This document shows, one piece after another, positions 20,388-31,271 of a stretch of 64,000 nucleotides of DNA. Source of the DNA: Sphingopyxis sp. CCNWLW2 (GTDB taxonomy: Bacteria > Pseudomonadota > Alphaproteobacteria > Sphingomonadales > Sphingomonadaceae); assembly GCF_037095755.1 (NCBI RefSeq), contig NZ_JBAWKJ010000001.1, positions 1,181,001 through 1,245,000 of the forward strand, in the 5' to 3' direction. Within the stretch, counting starts at the first letter, position 1. Every line of letters starts with the position of its first letter. The position numbers and the translations under genes are program-made. The notes under the pieces were generated by a model. The model made no database searches and was not told where the DNA came from. It saw nothing but the letters and a program-made list of their open reading frames with translations.

Positions 20388-21581
20388 TTACTTTGTGACC
20401 GTGGCCACAACCCCTGCGCCGACCGTGCGGCCACCTTCGCGAATTGCGAAGCGGAGACCCGGGTCCATGGCGATCGGAGCGATCAGCTTGACCGACAGCT
20501 GGACGTTGTCGCCCGGCATGACCATTTCGGTGCCGGCGGGCAGAATGACTTCGCCGGTGACGTCGGTGGTGCGGAAGTAGAACTGCGGACGATAGTTCGC
20601 AAAGAACGGCGTGTGACGGCCGCCTTCATCCTTCGACAGGACGTACACTTCCGAGGTGAACTCGGTGTGCGGCGTGATCGAGCCGGGCTTCGCCAGAACC
20701 TGGCCACGCTCGACTTCTTCACGGCCGACGCCGCGGATCAGCGCACCGACGTTGTCGCCAGCCTGGCCCTGGTCGAGCAGCTTGCGGAACATTTCGACGC
20801 CGGTGACGACGGTCTTCTTGGTGTCCTTGATGCCGACGATTTCGACTTCTTCACCAACCTTGACGACGCCGGTTTCGATACGGCCGGTGACGACGGTACC
20901 GCGACCCGAGATCGAGAACACGTCTTCAATCGGCATCAGGAAGGGCTTGTCGAGCGGACGTTCCGGCTGCGGGATCCACGCGTCGACAGCAGCCATCAGC
21001 TTCAGGATCGCGTCCTTGCCGATGGCGTCGTCGCGACCTTCGAGGGCGGCGAGAGCCGAACCCGGGATGATCGGAATATTGTCGCCATCGAAGTCGCGCT
21101 TCGACAGTTCTTCGCGGATTTCGAGCTCAACGAGTTCGAGCAGCTCGGGATCGTCCAGCTGGTCGACCTTGTTGAGGAAGACGACCATGGTCGGAACGCC
21201 AACCTGCTTCGCGAGCAGGATGTGCTCCTTCGTCTGCGGCATCGGGCCGTCAGCAGCCGACACAACGAGGATCGCGCCGTCCATCTGGGCGGCACCGGTG
21301 ATCATGTTCTTCACATAGTCGGCGTGACCCGGGCAGTCGACGTGCGCATAGTGGCGGCCGTCGGTTTCATATTCGACGTGTGCGGTCGAAATGGTGATGC
21401 CGCGCTCGCGCTCTTCGGGAGCCTTGTCGATGTTCGCGAAGTCGACGGCGGCGTTGCCGGCGACGTTTTCGGCGAGCACCTTGGTGATCGCTGCGGTCAG
21501 CGAGGTCTTGCCATGGTCGACGTGACCGATGGTGCCGATGTTGCAGTGCGGCTTCGTCCGCTCAAATTTAGCCTTGGCCAT
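20388..21581 (-). CDS. tuf: Elongation factor Tu
   Basis: GTPase that delivers aminoacyl-tRNA to the ribosome. The 397 residues carry the G1 motif [10 protein letters not shown]2 with the RGIT threonine, G3 DCPGHADY and G4 NKVDQ (NKCD in E. coli). It lies between fusA and rpsJ, the normal str position. A 118-nt spacer with a hairpin separates it from fusA. A second tuf copy elsewhere in the genome is possible but not in this window. Confidence 0.98.
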   Translation of the reverse strand: MAKAKFERTKPHCNIGTIGHVDHGKTSLTAAITKVLAENVAGNAAVDFANIDKAPEERERGITISTAHVEYETDGRHYAHVDCPGHADYVKNMITGAAQMDGAILVVSAADGPMPQTKEHILLAKQVGVPTMVVFLNKVDQLDDPELLELVELEIREELSKRDFDGDNIPIIPGSALAALEGRDDAIGKDAILKLMAAVDAWIPQPERPLDKPFLMPIEDVFSISGRGTVVTGRIETGVVKVGEEVEIVGIKDTKKTVVTGVEMFRKLLDQGQAGDNVGALIRGVGREEVERGQVLAKPGSITPHTEFTSEVYVLSKDEGGRHTPFFANYRPQFYFRTTDVTGEVILPAGTEMVMPGDNVQLSVKLIAPIAMDPGLRFAIREGGRTVGAGVVATVTK

Positions 21582-21665
21582 GATGGTATAACCTTCTTGT
21601 TCAATGTTTGCGTTGATCAGTCCTGGACGAGCCTGCTGAATCAGGCGCCGCCCTTAGAGGGTCTT

Positions 21666-21690
21666 GCCGCGCGGTGCAAGCCCGCGCGGC
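21666..21690 (-). terminator. Hairpin between fusA and tuf
   Basis: GCCGCGCGG and CCGCGCGGC form a perfect 9-bp stem with a 7-nt loop ten bases after the fusA stop. No U-run follows. It may reduce read-through or protect the fusA mRNA 3' end, permitting different amounts of EF-G and EF-Tu from one cluster. Confidence 0.45.
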
Positions 21691-21699
21691 TTTGACCCA

Positions 21700-23793
<2,094 letters not shown>

Positions 23794-23889
23794 GGTCTTT
23801 TCCTTGGATTTGGGGGGCGGCCTTGGGAGCCGCCTCCGATATAGGAACGATTGTTACGATTGCGAGACGCGGCAGCGTCCCGCAGGCGC

Positions 23890-24360
23890 TTACCAGCGGT
23901 AGTGGCTGAAGGCGCGGTTCGCTTCGGCCATGCGATGCGTGTCTTCACGCTTCTTCACGGCGTTGCCACGGTTGTTCGACGCGTCGAGCAGTTCGCCCGA
24001 CAGCCTAGCTGCCATGGTGGTTTCGCTGCGGTTGCGCGCGGCGGTGATCAGCCAGCGGATCGCGAGCGCCTGCGCACGTTCCGGACGGACTTCGACCGGA
24101 ACCTGATAGGTCGCACCGCCGACGCGGCGGCTGCGGACTTCGATGTTCGGGCGGATGTTCGCCAGCGCTTCGTGGAACACGCCGAGCGGTTCCTTCTTGG
24201 CGCGGGTTTCGACCGACTCGAGCGCACCGTAGACGATGCTTTCGGCGACCGACTTTTTCCCGTCCAGCATGACGCTGTTCATGAATTTCGACAGCACGAC
24301 ATCCCCGAAACGGGGATCGGGCAGGATTTCGCGGCGTTCAGGACGACGACGACGAGCCAT
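23890..24360 (-). CDS. rpsG: 30S ribosomal protein S7
   Basis: Primary 16S rRNA binder of the 30S head near the E site; in E. coli it represses str translation. The 156 residues begin [20 protein letters not shown] and include [18 protein letters not shown] and the C-terminal [20 protein letters not shown]. It lies 73 nt after rpsL. Confidence 0.98.
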   Translation of the reverse strand: MARRRRPERREILPDPRFGDVVLSKFMNSVMLDGKKSVAESIVYGALESVETRAKKEPLGVFHEALANIRPNIEVRSRRVGGATYQVPVEVRPERAQALAIRWLITAARNRSETTMAARLSGELLDASNNRGNAVKKREDTHRMAEANRAFSHYRW

Positions 24361-24433
24361 AGGTAATTCCTTTTACAACAGCATCCCGGCGCATGCGCAG
24401 CCAGGGATGATCAAATAGCCGAAAAAGCGGTCC

Positions 24434-24805
24434 TTACTTCGGACGCTTCGCGCCGTACTTCGAACGGCTCTGCTTGCGGTCCTTCACGCCCTGCGTATCG
24501 AGCACGCCGCGCAGGACGTGGTAACGCACACCGGGAAGATCGCGGACACGACCGCCGCGGATCAGCACAACGCTGTGTTCCTGGAGGTTGTGGCCTTCGC
24601 CGGGGATGTAGGTGATGACTTCGCGCTGGTTGGTCAGGCGGACCTTCGCAACCTTGCGGAGCGCCGAGTTCGGCTTTTTCGGGGTCGTCGTGTAGACACG
24701 GGTGCAAACGCCGCGCTTTTGCGGGTTTGCGTCCATCGCCGGGACCTTGGACTTCACCTTCTGGGGAGTCCGGCCCTTGCGGACCAGCTGGTTGATCGTG
24801 GGCAT
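24434..24805 (-). CDS. rpsL: 30S ribosomal protein S12 (Arg at position 88)
   Basis: Decoding-centre protein that governs accuracy and streptomycin response. The start at 24805 gives [17 protein letters not shown], in register with the E. coli protein; an upstream open extension is not conserved. The 123 residues keep Lys43 in [11 protein letters not shown]. In the second resistance loop, [13 protein letters not shown] has Arg at codon 88 (CGC) where E. coli has Lys88. K88R is a classic high-level streptomycin resistance change. It is the first gene of the minus-strand translation cluster. Confidence 0.97.
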   Translation of the reverse strand: MPTINQLVRKGRTPQKVKSKVPAMDANPQKRGVCTRVYTTTPKKPNSALRKVAKVRLTNQREVITYIPGEGHNLQEHSVVLIRGGRVRDLPGVRYHVLRGVLDTQGVKDRKQSRSKYGAKRPK

Positions 24806-25111
24806 GAATGCTTCACCTTTAAATGTCCGCCCATCAAAGCGAACGGTTACTGTACCGCGGTGGATGAAGCTCCGGCCGATAACCCGCCAAAATTGGCGAA
24901 AAACGGCCGACCTGATAACAGCAAAAGACCCCGGCGGATCGTGATGATCTTCCGGAGGCTCCATCCGCGCCAGCAATGTTCAAGCGCTGTTGCAACTGAA
25001 AGAGGCAGCAAACCGCCCTTTTCGGTCGAGCGGGCCCCTAGACCCGATTCCCGTCGGGGTCAAGGGGCGGGCAATATTGTTGCGCCCGCCGGGGCGGGCT
25101 ATCGGTCGCCC
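24806..25111. other. 306-bp divergent intergenic region upstream of the str cluster
   Basis: It separates rpsL (minus) from the glycosylase gene (plus). No reading frame in it is supported. It holds a candidate promoter for the ribosomal cluster (listed separately), leaving a leader of roughly 220 nt before rpsL. No known leader-peptide or ribosomal-protein binding structure was recognised. Confidence 0.6.
25035..25063 (-). promoter_or_regulatory. Putative sigma-70 type promoter of the rpsL cluster
   Basis: On the minus strand TTGACC (25063-25058) is followed after exactly 17 nt by TAGGGG (25040-25035). The same TTGACx-N17-TAGGGG layout occurs ahead of rho, which strengthens the assignment. 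No experimental start site is known to me. Confidence 0.4.
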
Positions 25112-25606
25112 ATGCCCGCGGTTCGCCACACCAGCTTTGCGCCCCACGTCGCGCCCGACACGCGATTGCTGATCCTCGGCAGCCTGCCGGGCGTGCGCTC
25201 GCTCGCCCAGCAGCAATATTATGCGCATCCGACGAACCAGTTCTGGCGCCTGCTCGGCGCGGTCATCGGCCAGCCGCTCGCGGACCTGCCCTATGCCGAC
25301 AGGCTGGTCGCGCTGCGCGCGGCAAAGGTCGGGCTGTGGGACGTGATCCGCAGCGCCGAACGGCACATGAGCAGCGACTCGCTGATCCGCGAAGCCGAGG
25401 CGCACGACCTCGCGGCGCTGGTCGCCGATCTGCCCGACCTGTGCATGATCGCCTTCAACGGCGGCAAGGCTGCGGCGATCGGGCGGAAGCAGCTGCCGCC
25501 GCTCGATGAAGTCGCCGTCATCGACCTCCCGTCGAGCAGCGCCGCGCATACGATCGGCTTCGCGGCGAAGCGCGATCGCTGGCTGAAGCTTCGGGCGGCG
25601 CTCTGA
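25112..25606 (+). CDS. DNA-deoxyinosine (hypoxanthine-DNA) glycosylase, UDG superfamily family 6
   Basis: Predicted to remove deaminated adenine (hypoxanthine) from DNA, starting base excision repair. The 164 residues match the HDG branch of the uracil-DNA glycosylase fold. A GSLPG motif at residues 23-27 is followed by QQQYYAHPTNQFWRLLG, where Asn42 is the likely catalytic residue. The C-terminal DLPSSSAAHT replaces the classical HPSP loop. The start at 25112 directly precedes the conserved region; a longer frame upstream would overlap rpsL regulatory DNA. Confidence 0.85.
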   Translation: MPAVRHTSFAPHVAPDTRLLILGSLPGVRSLAQQQYYAHPTNQFWRLLGAVIGQPLADLPYADRLVALRAAKVGLWDVIRSAERHMSSDSLIREAEAHDLAALVADLPDLCMIAFNGGKAAAIGRKQLPPLDEVAVIDLPSSSAAHTIGFAAKRDRWLKLRAAL

Positions 25607-25607
25607 T

Positions 25608-26909
25608 TCAGTCGACCACCGTCCCGCGCGCCATCACGAAATCGACCTTCTTCAGCACGCGCACGTCGGCGACCGGGTCGCTCGCCACCGCGATGATGTC
25701 GGCGCTCTTGCCCGGCGCAATCGTGCCAATCTCGTTCGACAGGCCGAGCAGGTCGGCGGCGTTGACCGTCGCGGCCTTCAGCGCCTCGGCCGGCTTCATC
25801 CCGTGCTGGACCATCAATTCGAACTCGTCGCCGTTGCGGCCGTGCTTCGACACGCCGGCGTCGGTGCCGAACGCGATGCGGACGCCGCGCGGGACGAGTT
25901 GCTGGAGGCTCTTGCCGGTGATCTCGATGCGCCATTTGATCTTGGCGAGCACGTCGGGTTCATAGGCGTCGGGATTGGCGGCAAGGCGTTCCTTGTAGCC
26001 GTTCACCGTCGACAGCGTCGGCACATAATAAGTCTTCGACTTCGCCCAGGCCGCGATCGTCGCCTCGTCGAGGATCGTGCCATGTTCGATCGAATCGGCA
26101 CCAGCATCGATCGCGAGCCGGATGCCGTCGGCGCCGTGCGCGTGGACCGCGACCTTCTTGCCGAACAGATGCGCGGTGTCGACGATCGCCTGCGCCTCGT
26201 CGTCGAACATCTGCTTGCCGAGACCGGCGCCGATGCGGCTGTTGACCCCGCCGGTCGAAGCGAATTTGATCACGTCGGCGCCGCGACCGATCTGGAGCCG
26301 CACCGCGCGGCGGCAATCGTCGGCGCCGTTACAGGTGTTGCCCGCGCCCGCGAAGAAGGGGCGGAGCTCGTCGCGATAGCCAAGCGATCCGTCCATATGC
26401 CCCGCGCTGCCCGAGATGCTGTTGCCCGCATCGACGATGCGCGGCCCCTGCACCTTGCCCGCGAGGATCGCATCCCTGAGGGCAAGGGTTGCGCCGTCGC
26501 CGTCGCCGAGGTTGCGCACCGTGGTGAAGCCCGCGCGCAGCGTCTTCATCCCGTTCGCCTCGGCATTGAACGCCTGCGCCGCGGGGCTGAGCGTGATCTC
26601 CTCGAGCTGACCGGCGATGCCGCCCGCATCGCTGGTCAGATGGACATGGCTGTCGATCAGGCCGGGGAGGACATATTTGTCCTTGAGGTCGATCAGCGTC
26701 GCGCCGGGGTCGGCGGGCTGATAGCCGTCGGCGATGCTCAATATCTTGCCGCCCTCGACAATGATCGTCGAGGCGCCGCGCGCGGGTTTGCCCGGTTCGG
26801 CGAGCAATTGCCCGGCGTGGATGACGGTGCGCGCGGGCGCCTGTGCGGCGAGCGGCGTAGCGAGCGCCGCGCCGATGAGCGCGAGCGGAAGAATTTGAAT
26901 CGGCTTCAT
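25608..26909 (-). CDS. Secreted metal-dependent amidohydrolase
   Basis: A 433-residue amidohydrolase superfamily protein of the imidazolonepropionase/Xaa-Pro dipeptidase-like group. A Sec signal peptide (cleavage near AAQA, residue 24) puts it in the periplasm. Metal ligands are visible: H88-V-H90 in LIDSHVHL, later His residues in VAVHAHGADG and SIEHGTIL, and Asp in FGTDAGVS. Members hydrolyse cyclic imides, dipeptides or related amides; the substrate is unknown. It ends 1 nt from the convergent glycosylase gene. Confidence 0.85.
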   Translation of the reverse strand: MKPIQILPLALIGAALATPLAAQAPARTVIHAGQLLAEPGKPARGASTIIVEGGKILSIADGYQPADPGATLIDLKDKYVLPGLIDSHVHLTSDAGGIAGQLEEITLSPAAQAFNAEANGMKTLRAGFTTVRNLGDGDGATLALRDAILAGKVQGPRIVDAGNSISGSAGHMDGSLGYRDELRPFFAGAGNTCNGADDCRRAVRLQIGRGADVIKFASTGGVNSRIGAGLGKQMFDDEAQAIVDTAHLFGKKVAVHAHGADGIRLAIDAGADSIEHGTILDEATIAAWAKSKTYYVPTLSTVNGYKERLAANPDAYEPDVLAKIKWRIEITGKSLQQLVPRGVRIAFGTDAGVSKHGRNGDEFELMVQHGMKPAEALKAATVNAADLLGLSNEIGTIAPGKSADIIAVASDPVADVRVLKKVDFVMARGTVVD

Positions 26910-26952
26910 TTTGGCGTCCCCTGTTTTGACCTTTGGGGAGCGTTAAAGCCGA

Positions 26953-29340
26953 TCAGAAGCCCATCGTAAAGCGGAGCGCTGCGCCTCGGTCGTCGGGCAT
27001 CGTGGCGATATGGCCGGGATCCCGCCGCCACCATGTATTCGCAATGAGTTCGCCGCCGAACAGCGACAGCGCATAGCTCGCCTCGACGACCAGCTCGCGG
27101 CCGGTGGGGGCGAGGTTGTAGGTGCGGCGGCCGAAGTCGGTGCGGCCGCTCGCATAATCGTGCGCGATGGGGAGCATCAGGTCGATGCCGCCGCGCGCGA
27201 CGCGCAGTGGCTGGGCGAAACGGAGCGCGGCGCGGTCGCCGGGGCGCACCAGATTCGCCTTGGCGACGTCGAACGAGAAGGCGGTCGACCAGAGCGTGCC
27301 GCCCGCGATCAATCCGCGTTGGTCGGGGCGCGTCCACATCTGGCGCCAGGCGGCCGCAACTTTCCAATCATCGCGCATATCGAGGATGAAGCTCGCGTCG
27401 CCGACGAGGCTGGTCGCGCCGCCGGCGGCGAACATCGGGCCGAGGCGGGCGCCGAGGAGGCTGTCCGATTCGCGGAGCCAGCTGGCGCCGAGCGCGGTGC
27501 TGACGGGGCCGAAGCGCGCGTCCCACGCGGCGCCGACGCGCTGGTAGCGGCTGTCATGGCGCGAGCGGTAGCGGAGGAGGGGGTCGTCCTGCCAACGCGA
27601 GCCCGATACCCAGCCATTCTCCAGTATCACATTAACATATTGATTATGAACGATATTATTGCGAATTATCGTGCCAATTCCGGGACTTGCGGCAAAGCCG
27701 AGACCCTCGTTCGCGGCATCGCCGATCAGCATCGCGTGGCCGTTCTCGCCGCGCTCGCCCGCGAGCAGGCCGCCGGTGCCGCGGCCAGCGGCAAAGCCGA
27801 TCCGCGTGCTCGCGTCGAGGCGCGTCATCACCGAGGCGGCGAGGGTGCGTGCGCGCTGCGCGTCGTGGAAGGAGAGGCCGGCGAGGGCGTCGGTGCCGCC
27901 GGTGCCGGGCGCGGTGACGAGCGAAAGCGCCAACGACGCGTTCGCGGCGCTTTGCTGGCGTATCAGCCCGCCGATCGCGCCCGACAGTTTGAAGTCGGGC
28001 CGCCGCGACGCCAGCGAACCGCCGAAATCGACGTCGAAAGCGCGGCCGAAGCCATCGGTAACAAGACCCGTCGTTCCCGCCCCGCCGGCATCGCCCATCG
28101 GACCGCCGAGGACGCCCAGCGGCGCATCGAGCGCGACCGCGGTCGCGGTGCCCGCGAGCGACGTGGCGCCCATCGGCTGGAAGGCGCGCGCAATGTCGAG
28201 AATGCCCTGGCCATACACCGCATCGTCGCCCGCGGCACCGGCATCGCGCGCCGATTGATAGAGAAGCGAGACGATCTGCTGGCTCGACAGGTTCGGAAAG
28301 GCCTGCGCGATCAGCGCGACGGCGCCCGCAACCTGCGGCGCCGCGAAGCTGGTGCCGTTCAAAACGAAGACGAAATTGCCCTCGGTCTTGAGCGCACCAT
28401 TTTCATAGGCGCAGCATACCCCCTCGCCGAGCGCACCAAGATAAGAGCCGGCATAGCCGCCCGCGCGGTTGCTGAACCCCGAGATCGCGCCATTTTCATT
28501 GACCGATCCGGCAATGACGACGAGCCCGCCGCCGGCATCGCGAAGCCCCTGCGCAAAGCGGTCGGGATTGTTCGGGTCATTGCCGTTCGCGGTCGTGTCG
28601 CCGTCATTGCCCGCCGAGACGATGACGATGATTCCCGCCGCGGTCGCGCGCGAGACCGCGGCGCGCAAGGTGGCGCCGGGCGGGTCTTCGCCGCCGAGCG
28701 AGATGTTGACGACACGCGCGCCCGCGCCGACCGCGCGGTCGAGCCCCGCCGCGATCGCGGTTTCGGGAAAGCGGCAGCCGCTTTCGTCGTTCGAGGGGTC
28801 TTCGGTCGCGCAGCTGCCCGGCCGGTCGGCACGCAGCACGAGCAGGTTGGCGTTGAACGCGATGCCGAAGGTGCCGACGTCATTCTTTCCGCCGAGCAAC
28901 AGCTGCGCAACATTGGTGCCGTGCGTCCCTTCGCCATTGATGCCGCGCGATCCGGCGAGGTCGATCGATTGCGACGAGATGCGGCCGGCGAATTCGGGGC
29001 TGTCCTGATCGATCCCGTCGTCGATGACGCCGGCGAGGATATTCTGCCCCGTCGCCCCCGCCTGATAGGCGGTGATCGCGCCGTGAAAATTGACCCCGTC
29101 GGAACGGCGCGTCTCGGCGGTATCGAAATTGCCCGCCGGCGGCGGGGTCGGAGCAGGTGTAGGCGTGGGGGTCGGGGTTGGCGCCGGGGCAGGGGCGGGC
29201 GGCGGGGCAGGGGTCGGCGAGGGCCGCGCACCGCCACCGCCGCCACATGCGGCGAGCGAGAGCGCGGCGATGCCGAGCAGCAGGGGCAAAGGCCGCGCGA
29301 CCATCCGCCGGATGTTGCTGCGTCGGTTCGCCTCGACCAT
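26953..29340 (-). CDS. S8 (subtilisin-like) serine peptidase with lipobox, Pro-rich linker and autotransporter-like C-terminus
   Basis: A 795-residue surface protease candidate. The N-terminus has a hydrophobic segment ending in LSLAAC with Cys32 as a possible lipid site. A Gly run and a Pro/Thr/Ala linker (about 39-69) follow. The subtilase domain has Asp107 (GVIDDG), His140 (GTHGTN), Asn244 and Ser330 (NGTSFAAP). The last 300 residues are beta-rich and end in Phe, like an autotransporter barrel. An AAGGG site supports the ATG at 29340. Residues about 556-577 are encoded by an AT-rich patch unlike the rest. Confidence 0.85.
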   Translation of the reverse strand: MVEANRRSNIRRMVARPLPLLLGIAALSLAACGGGGGARPSPTPAPPPAPAPAPTPTPTPTPAPTPPPAGNFDTAETRRSDGVNFHGAITAYQAGATGQNILAGVIDDGIDQDSPEFAGRISSQSIDLAGSRGINGEGTHGTNVAQLLLGGKNDVGTFGIAFNANLLVLRADRPGSCATEDPSNDESGCRFPETAIAAGLDRAVGAGARVVNISLGGEDPPGATLRAAVSRATAAGIIVIVSAGNDGDTTANGNDPNNPDRFAQGLRDAGGGLVVIAGSVNENGAISGFSNRAGGYAGSYLGALGEGVCCAYENGALKTEGNFVFVLNGTSFAAPQVAGAVALIAQAFPNLSSQQIVSLLYQSARDAGAAGDDAVYGQGILDIARAFQPMGATSLAGTATAVALDAPLGVLGGPMGDAGGAGTTGLVTDGFGRAFDVDFGGSLASRRPDFKLSGAIGGLIRQQSAANASLALSLVTAPGTGGTDALAGLSFHDAQRARTLAASVMTRLDASTRIGFAAGRGTGGLLAGERGENGHAMLIGDAANEGLGFAASPGIGTIIRNNIVHNQYVNVILENGWVSGSRWQDDPLLRYRSRHDSRYQRVGAAWDARFGPVSTALGASWLRESDSLLGARLGPMFAAGGATSLVGDASFILDMRDDWKVAAAWRQMWTRPDQRGLIAGGTLWSTAFSFDVAKANLVRPGDRAALRFAQPLRVARGGIDLMLPIAHDYASGRTDFGRRTYNLAPTGRELVVEASYALSLFGGELIANTWWRRDPGHIATMPDDRGAALRFTMGF
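27610..27672 (-). other. AT-rich island inside the S8 peptidase gene
   Basis: About 60 bp encoding the Asn/Ile/Val-rich stretch IIRNNIVHNQYVNVILENGW has far lower GC than the rest of the gene. Parts of it (ACATATT at 27635 and ATTATTGCGAATTATCG at 27655) resemble the AT-rich segment at 31190-31225 upstream of the TonB receptor gene. Confidence 0.5.
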
Positions 29341-29403
29341 CGCCGTTTCCCTTTGCCCTGATATCCGCCTTTTAGCGCGGCGGAGGGGGGAGGGGTAGCA
29401 TCA

Positions 29404-29556
29404 TGCGGTTAACCGATCCTCCCCGTCGCGAAGCGATGGGGAGGGGGACCGTACGCGAAGCGGATTGTGGAGGGGCCGGAAACGTTGCGCATTGGCCCCT
29501 CCGTCAGCGCTTCGCGCTGCCACCTCCCCATGGCTTCGCCACAGGGAGGACTTTTT
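29404..29556. repeat. Multi-hairpin intergenic repeat
   Basis: Three hairpins follow one another: CCTCCCCgtcGCGAAGCGatGGGGAGG at about 29419-29445, GAGGGGCC...GGCCCCTC at about 29470-29505, and CCTCCCcatGGCTTCGCcacaGGGAGG at about 29523-29550. In between are GCGCTTCGCGC palindromes. It has the look of a dispersed REP-like element of alphaproteobacteria. It lies between the divergent S8 protease and HAD genes; a frame through it is not coding. Confidence 0.65.
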
Positions 29557-29589
29557 CACCTCCGCTTGCCCCCATACGCCCCAGCCTTT

Positions 29590-30279
29590 ATGCGCCGCCG
29601 CATGCCCGCGCCGCTCGACCATATCGACAGCTGGATCTTCGATCTCGACAACACGCTCTATGCGCCGTCGGCGAGGCTGTTCGACCTGATCGACGAACGC
29701 ATGGGCGCCTTCATCATGCGGCTGCTGAATGTCGACGCCGCCGAGGCGCGGCGCGTGCAAAAGCAATATTTCCACGACCATGGCACGACGATGGCGGGGC
29801 TGATGCGGCACCACGGCGTGCACCCCGAGGATTTTCTGGTCGACGTCCATGACATTGCGCTCGACCGGCTGAGCGTCGATGCGCGGCTGCGCGCCGGACT
29901 CGAACGCCTGCCGGGGCGCAAGCTGATCTTCACCAACGCCGATGCCGATTATGCGGCGCGCGTGCTTCACGCGCGCGGGATCGCCGACCTGTTCGACGGC
30001 ATCTGCGATATCCGCGTCACGCGCTATACGCCGAAGCCCGATCCCGAAGCCTATGCGATGATGATTTCGCATCTGGGAGTCGACCCGGCGAAGAGCGTCT
30101 TCGTCGAGGATATGGCGCGCAACCTGACGCCCGCCAAAGCGCTCGGCATGACGACCGTCTGGCTGGACAATGGCAGCGAAAGCGGTCATCGGGACCACCT
30201 ACCGGAGCATGTCGATTTTCACGCGACCGACATCGCCGACTGGCTCGACAATCTGCCTTTACCATGGGGAATTTCATGA
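29590..30279 (+). CDS. HAD-family pyrimidine 5'-nucleotidase
   Basis: A 229-residue haloacid dehalogenase-type phosphatase related to yeast Sdt1/Phm8 and bacterial pyrimidine 5'-nucleotidases. Motif I is FDLDNTLY with Asp18 as nucleophile and Asp20 as acid/base. Motif II is FTNAD, and motif III/IV is KPDPEAY with VEDMARN. The start may be 29590 or the ATG at 29602. The stop codon overlaps the dapD start as ATGA, so it is co-translated with a lysine-pathway gene. Substrate identity is inferred from the family. Confidence 0.85.
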   Translation: MRRRMPAPLDHIDSWIFDLDNTLYAPSARLFDLIDERMGAFIMRLLNVDAAEARRVQKQYFHDHGTTMAGLMRHHGVHPEDFLVDVHDIALDRLSVDARLRAGLERLPGRKLIFTNADADYAARVLHARGIADLFDGICDIRVTRYTPKPDPEAYAMMISHLGVDPAKSVFVEDMARNLTPAKALGMTTVWLDNGSESGHRDHLPEHVDFHATDIADWLDNLPLPWGIS

Positions 30280-31118
30280 CCACCGACCTGCAATCGACGA
30301 TCGAAGCCGCATGGGATGACCGCGACACGCTGGGGCTGACGACGACCGGTGCGGTGCGCGAAGCGGTCGAGACCGCGCTCGCCGGCCTCGACGACGGTAG
30401 CTATCGCGTCGCCGAACGCGACGCGGGCGGAACCTGGCAGGTCAACCAATGGCTGAAGAAAGCGGTGCTGCTGTCGTTCCGTCTCAACGACATGGAACTG
30501 ATCGAGGGCGGTCCCGGCGGCGCGCGCTGGTGGGACAAGGTGCCGTCGAAATTCGCCGGCTGGGGCGAGAATCGTTTCCGCGACGCGGGCTTCCGCGCCG
30601 TACCCGGTTCGATCGTCCGCCGCGGCGCCTATATCAGCAAGGGCGCGGTGCTGATGCCGAGCTTCGTCAATATTGGCGCCTATGTCGGCGAGGGATCGAT
30701 GGTCGACGCCTGGGCGACCGTCGGCAGCTGCGCGCAGATCGGCGCCAACGTCCATCTGTCGGGCGGCGCGGGGATCGGCGGCGTGCTCGAACCGTTGCAG
30801 GCCGGGCCGGTGGTGATCGAGGACGGCGCCTTCATCGGCGCGCGTGCCGAGGTCGCCGAGGGCGTGATCGTACGCGAGGGCGCGGTGCTGTCGATGGGCG
30901 TCTATCTGGGCGCGTCGACCAAGATCGTCGACCGCGCGACGGGCGAAGTCTTCATCGGCGAAGTCCCCGCCTATTCGGTCGTCGTGCCGGGCGCGATGCC
31001 GGGCAAGCCTTTGCCCGACGGGACGCCGGGGCCGTCGCTCTATTGCGCGGTGATCGTCAAGCGCGTCGATGCCAAGACGCGCGCGAAAACCGGAATCAAC
31101 GAGTTACTGCGCGACTGA
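30276..31118 (+). CDS. dapD: 2,3,4,5-tetrahydropyridine-2,6-dicarboxylate N-succinyltransferase
   Basis: Succinyl transfer step of the lysine/diaminopimelate pathway, feeding lysine and peptidoglycan synthesis. The 280-residue product (E. coli 274) has an N-terminal helical domain and then a left-handed beta helix of hexapeptide repeats ([20 protein letters not shown] onwards). [17 protein letters not shown] and [16 protein letters not shown] are active-site landmarks. A GGGGA site precedes the ATG at 30276, which overlaps the previous stop. Confidence 0.96.
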   Translation: MTTDLQSTIEAAWDDRDTLGLTTTGAVREAVETALAGLDDGSYRVAERDAGGTWQVNQWLKKAVLLSFRLNDMELIEGGPGGARWWDKVPSKFAGWGENRFRDAGFRAVPGSIVRRGAYISKGAVLMPSFVNIGAYVGEGSMVDAWATVGSCAQIGANVHLSGGAGIGGVLEPLQAGPVVIEDGAFIGARAEVAEGVIVREGAVLSMGVYLGASTKIVDRATGEVFIGEVPAYSVVVPGAMPGKPLPDGTPGPSLYCAVIVKRVDAKTRAKTGINELLRD

Positions 31119-31271
31119 TCGCGAAGCCGATGGCCGCCAGTATCGGGCGTCGTAACCGACGCTCGTCGAGGCCTGCTGCCCGTTGGTAGACATATTATAA
31201 CAAGATAATTATTGCGAACTATTCGCGATTGGGGAGGCCATCGGTTTCGATAGCGGCCGCGAGGGGGAATT
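31119..31271. other. Leader region of the TonB-dependent receptor gene
   Basis: After dapD comes a small GCGTCG-TAAC-CGACGC hairpin (about 31147-31162), a possible terminator. Then an AT-rich segment, 31190-31225, stands out from the GC-rich surroundings and is a likely promoter or operator region. It resembles the AT-rich island at 27635-27671. No Fur box could be assigned with confidence. Confidence 0.45.

Noticed and set aside
29120..29230. Short tandem repeat in the Pro/Thr linker of the S8 peptidase as a CRISPR or variable-number repeat
   Set aside because: It is an irregular proline-codon low-complexity stretch coding for a linker, with no spacers and no regular unit.
27010..29361. 783-residue open frame antisense to the S8 peptidase
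   Set aside because: Arg/Ala/Gly-rich composition and no domain; the peptidase strand has a full catalytic triad.
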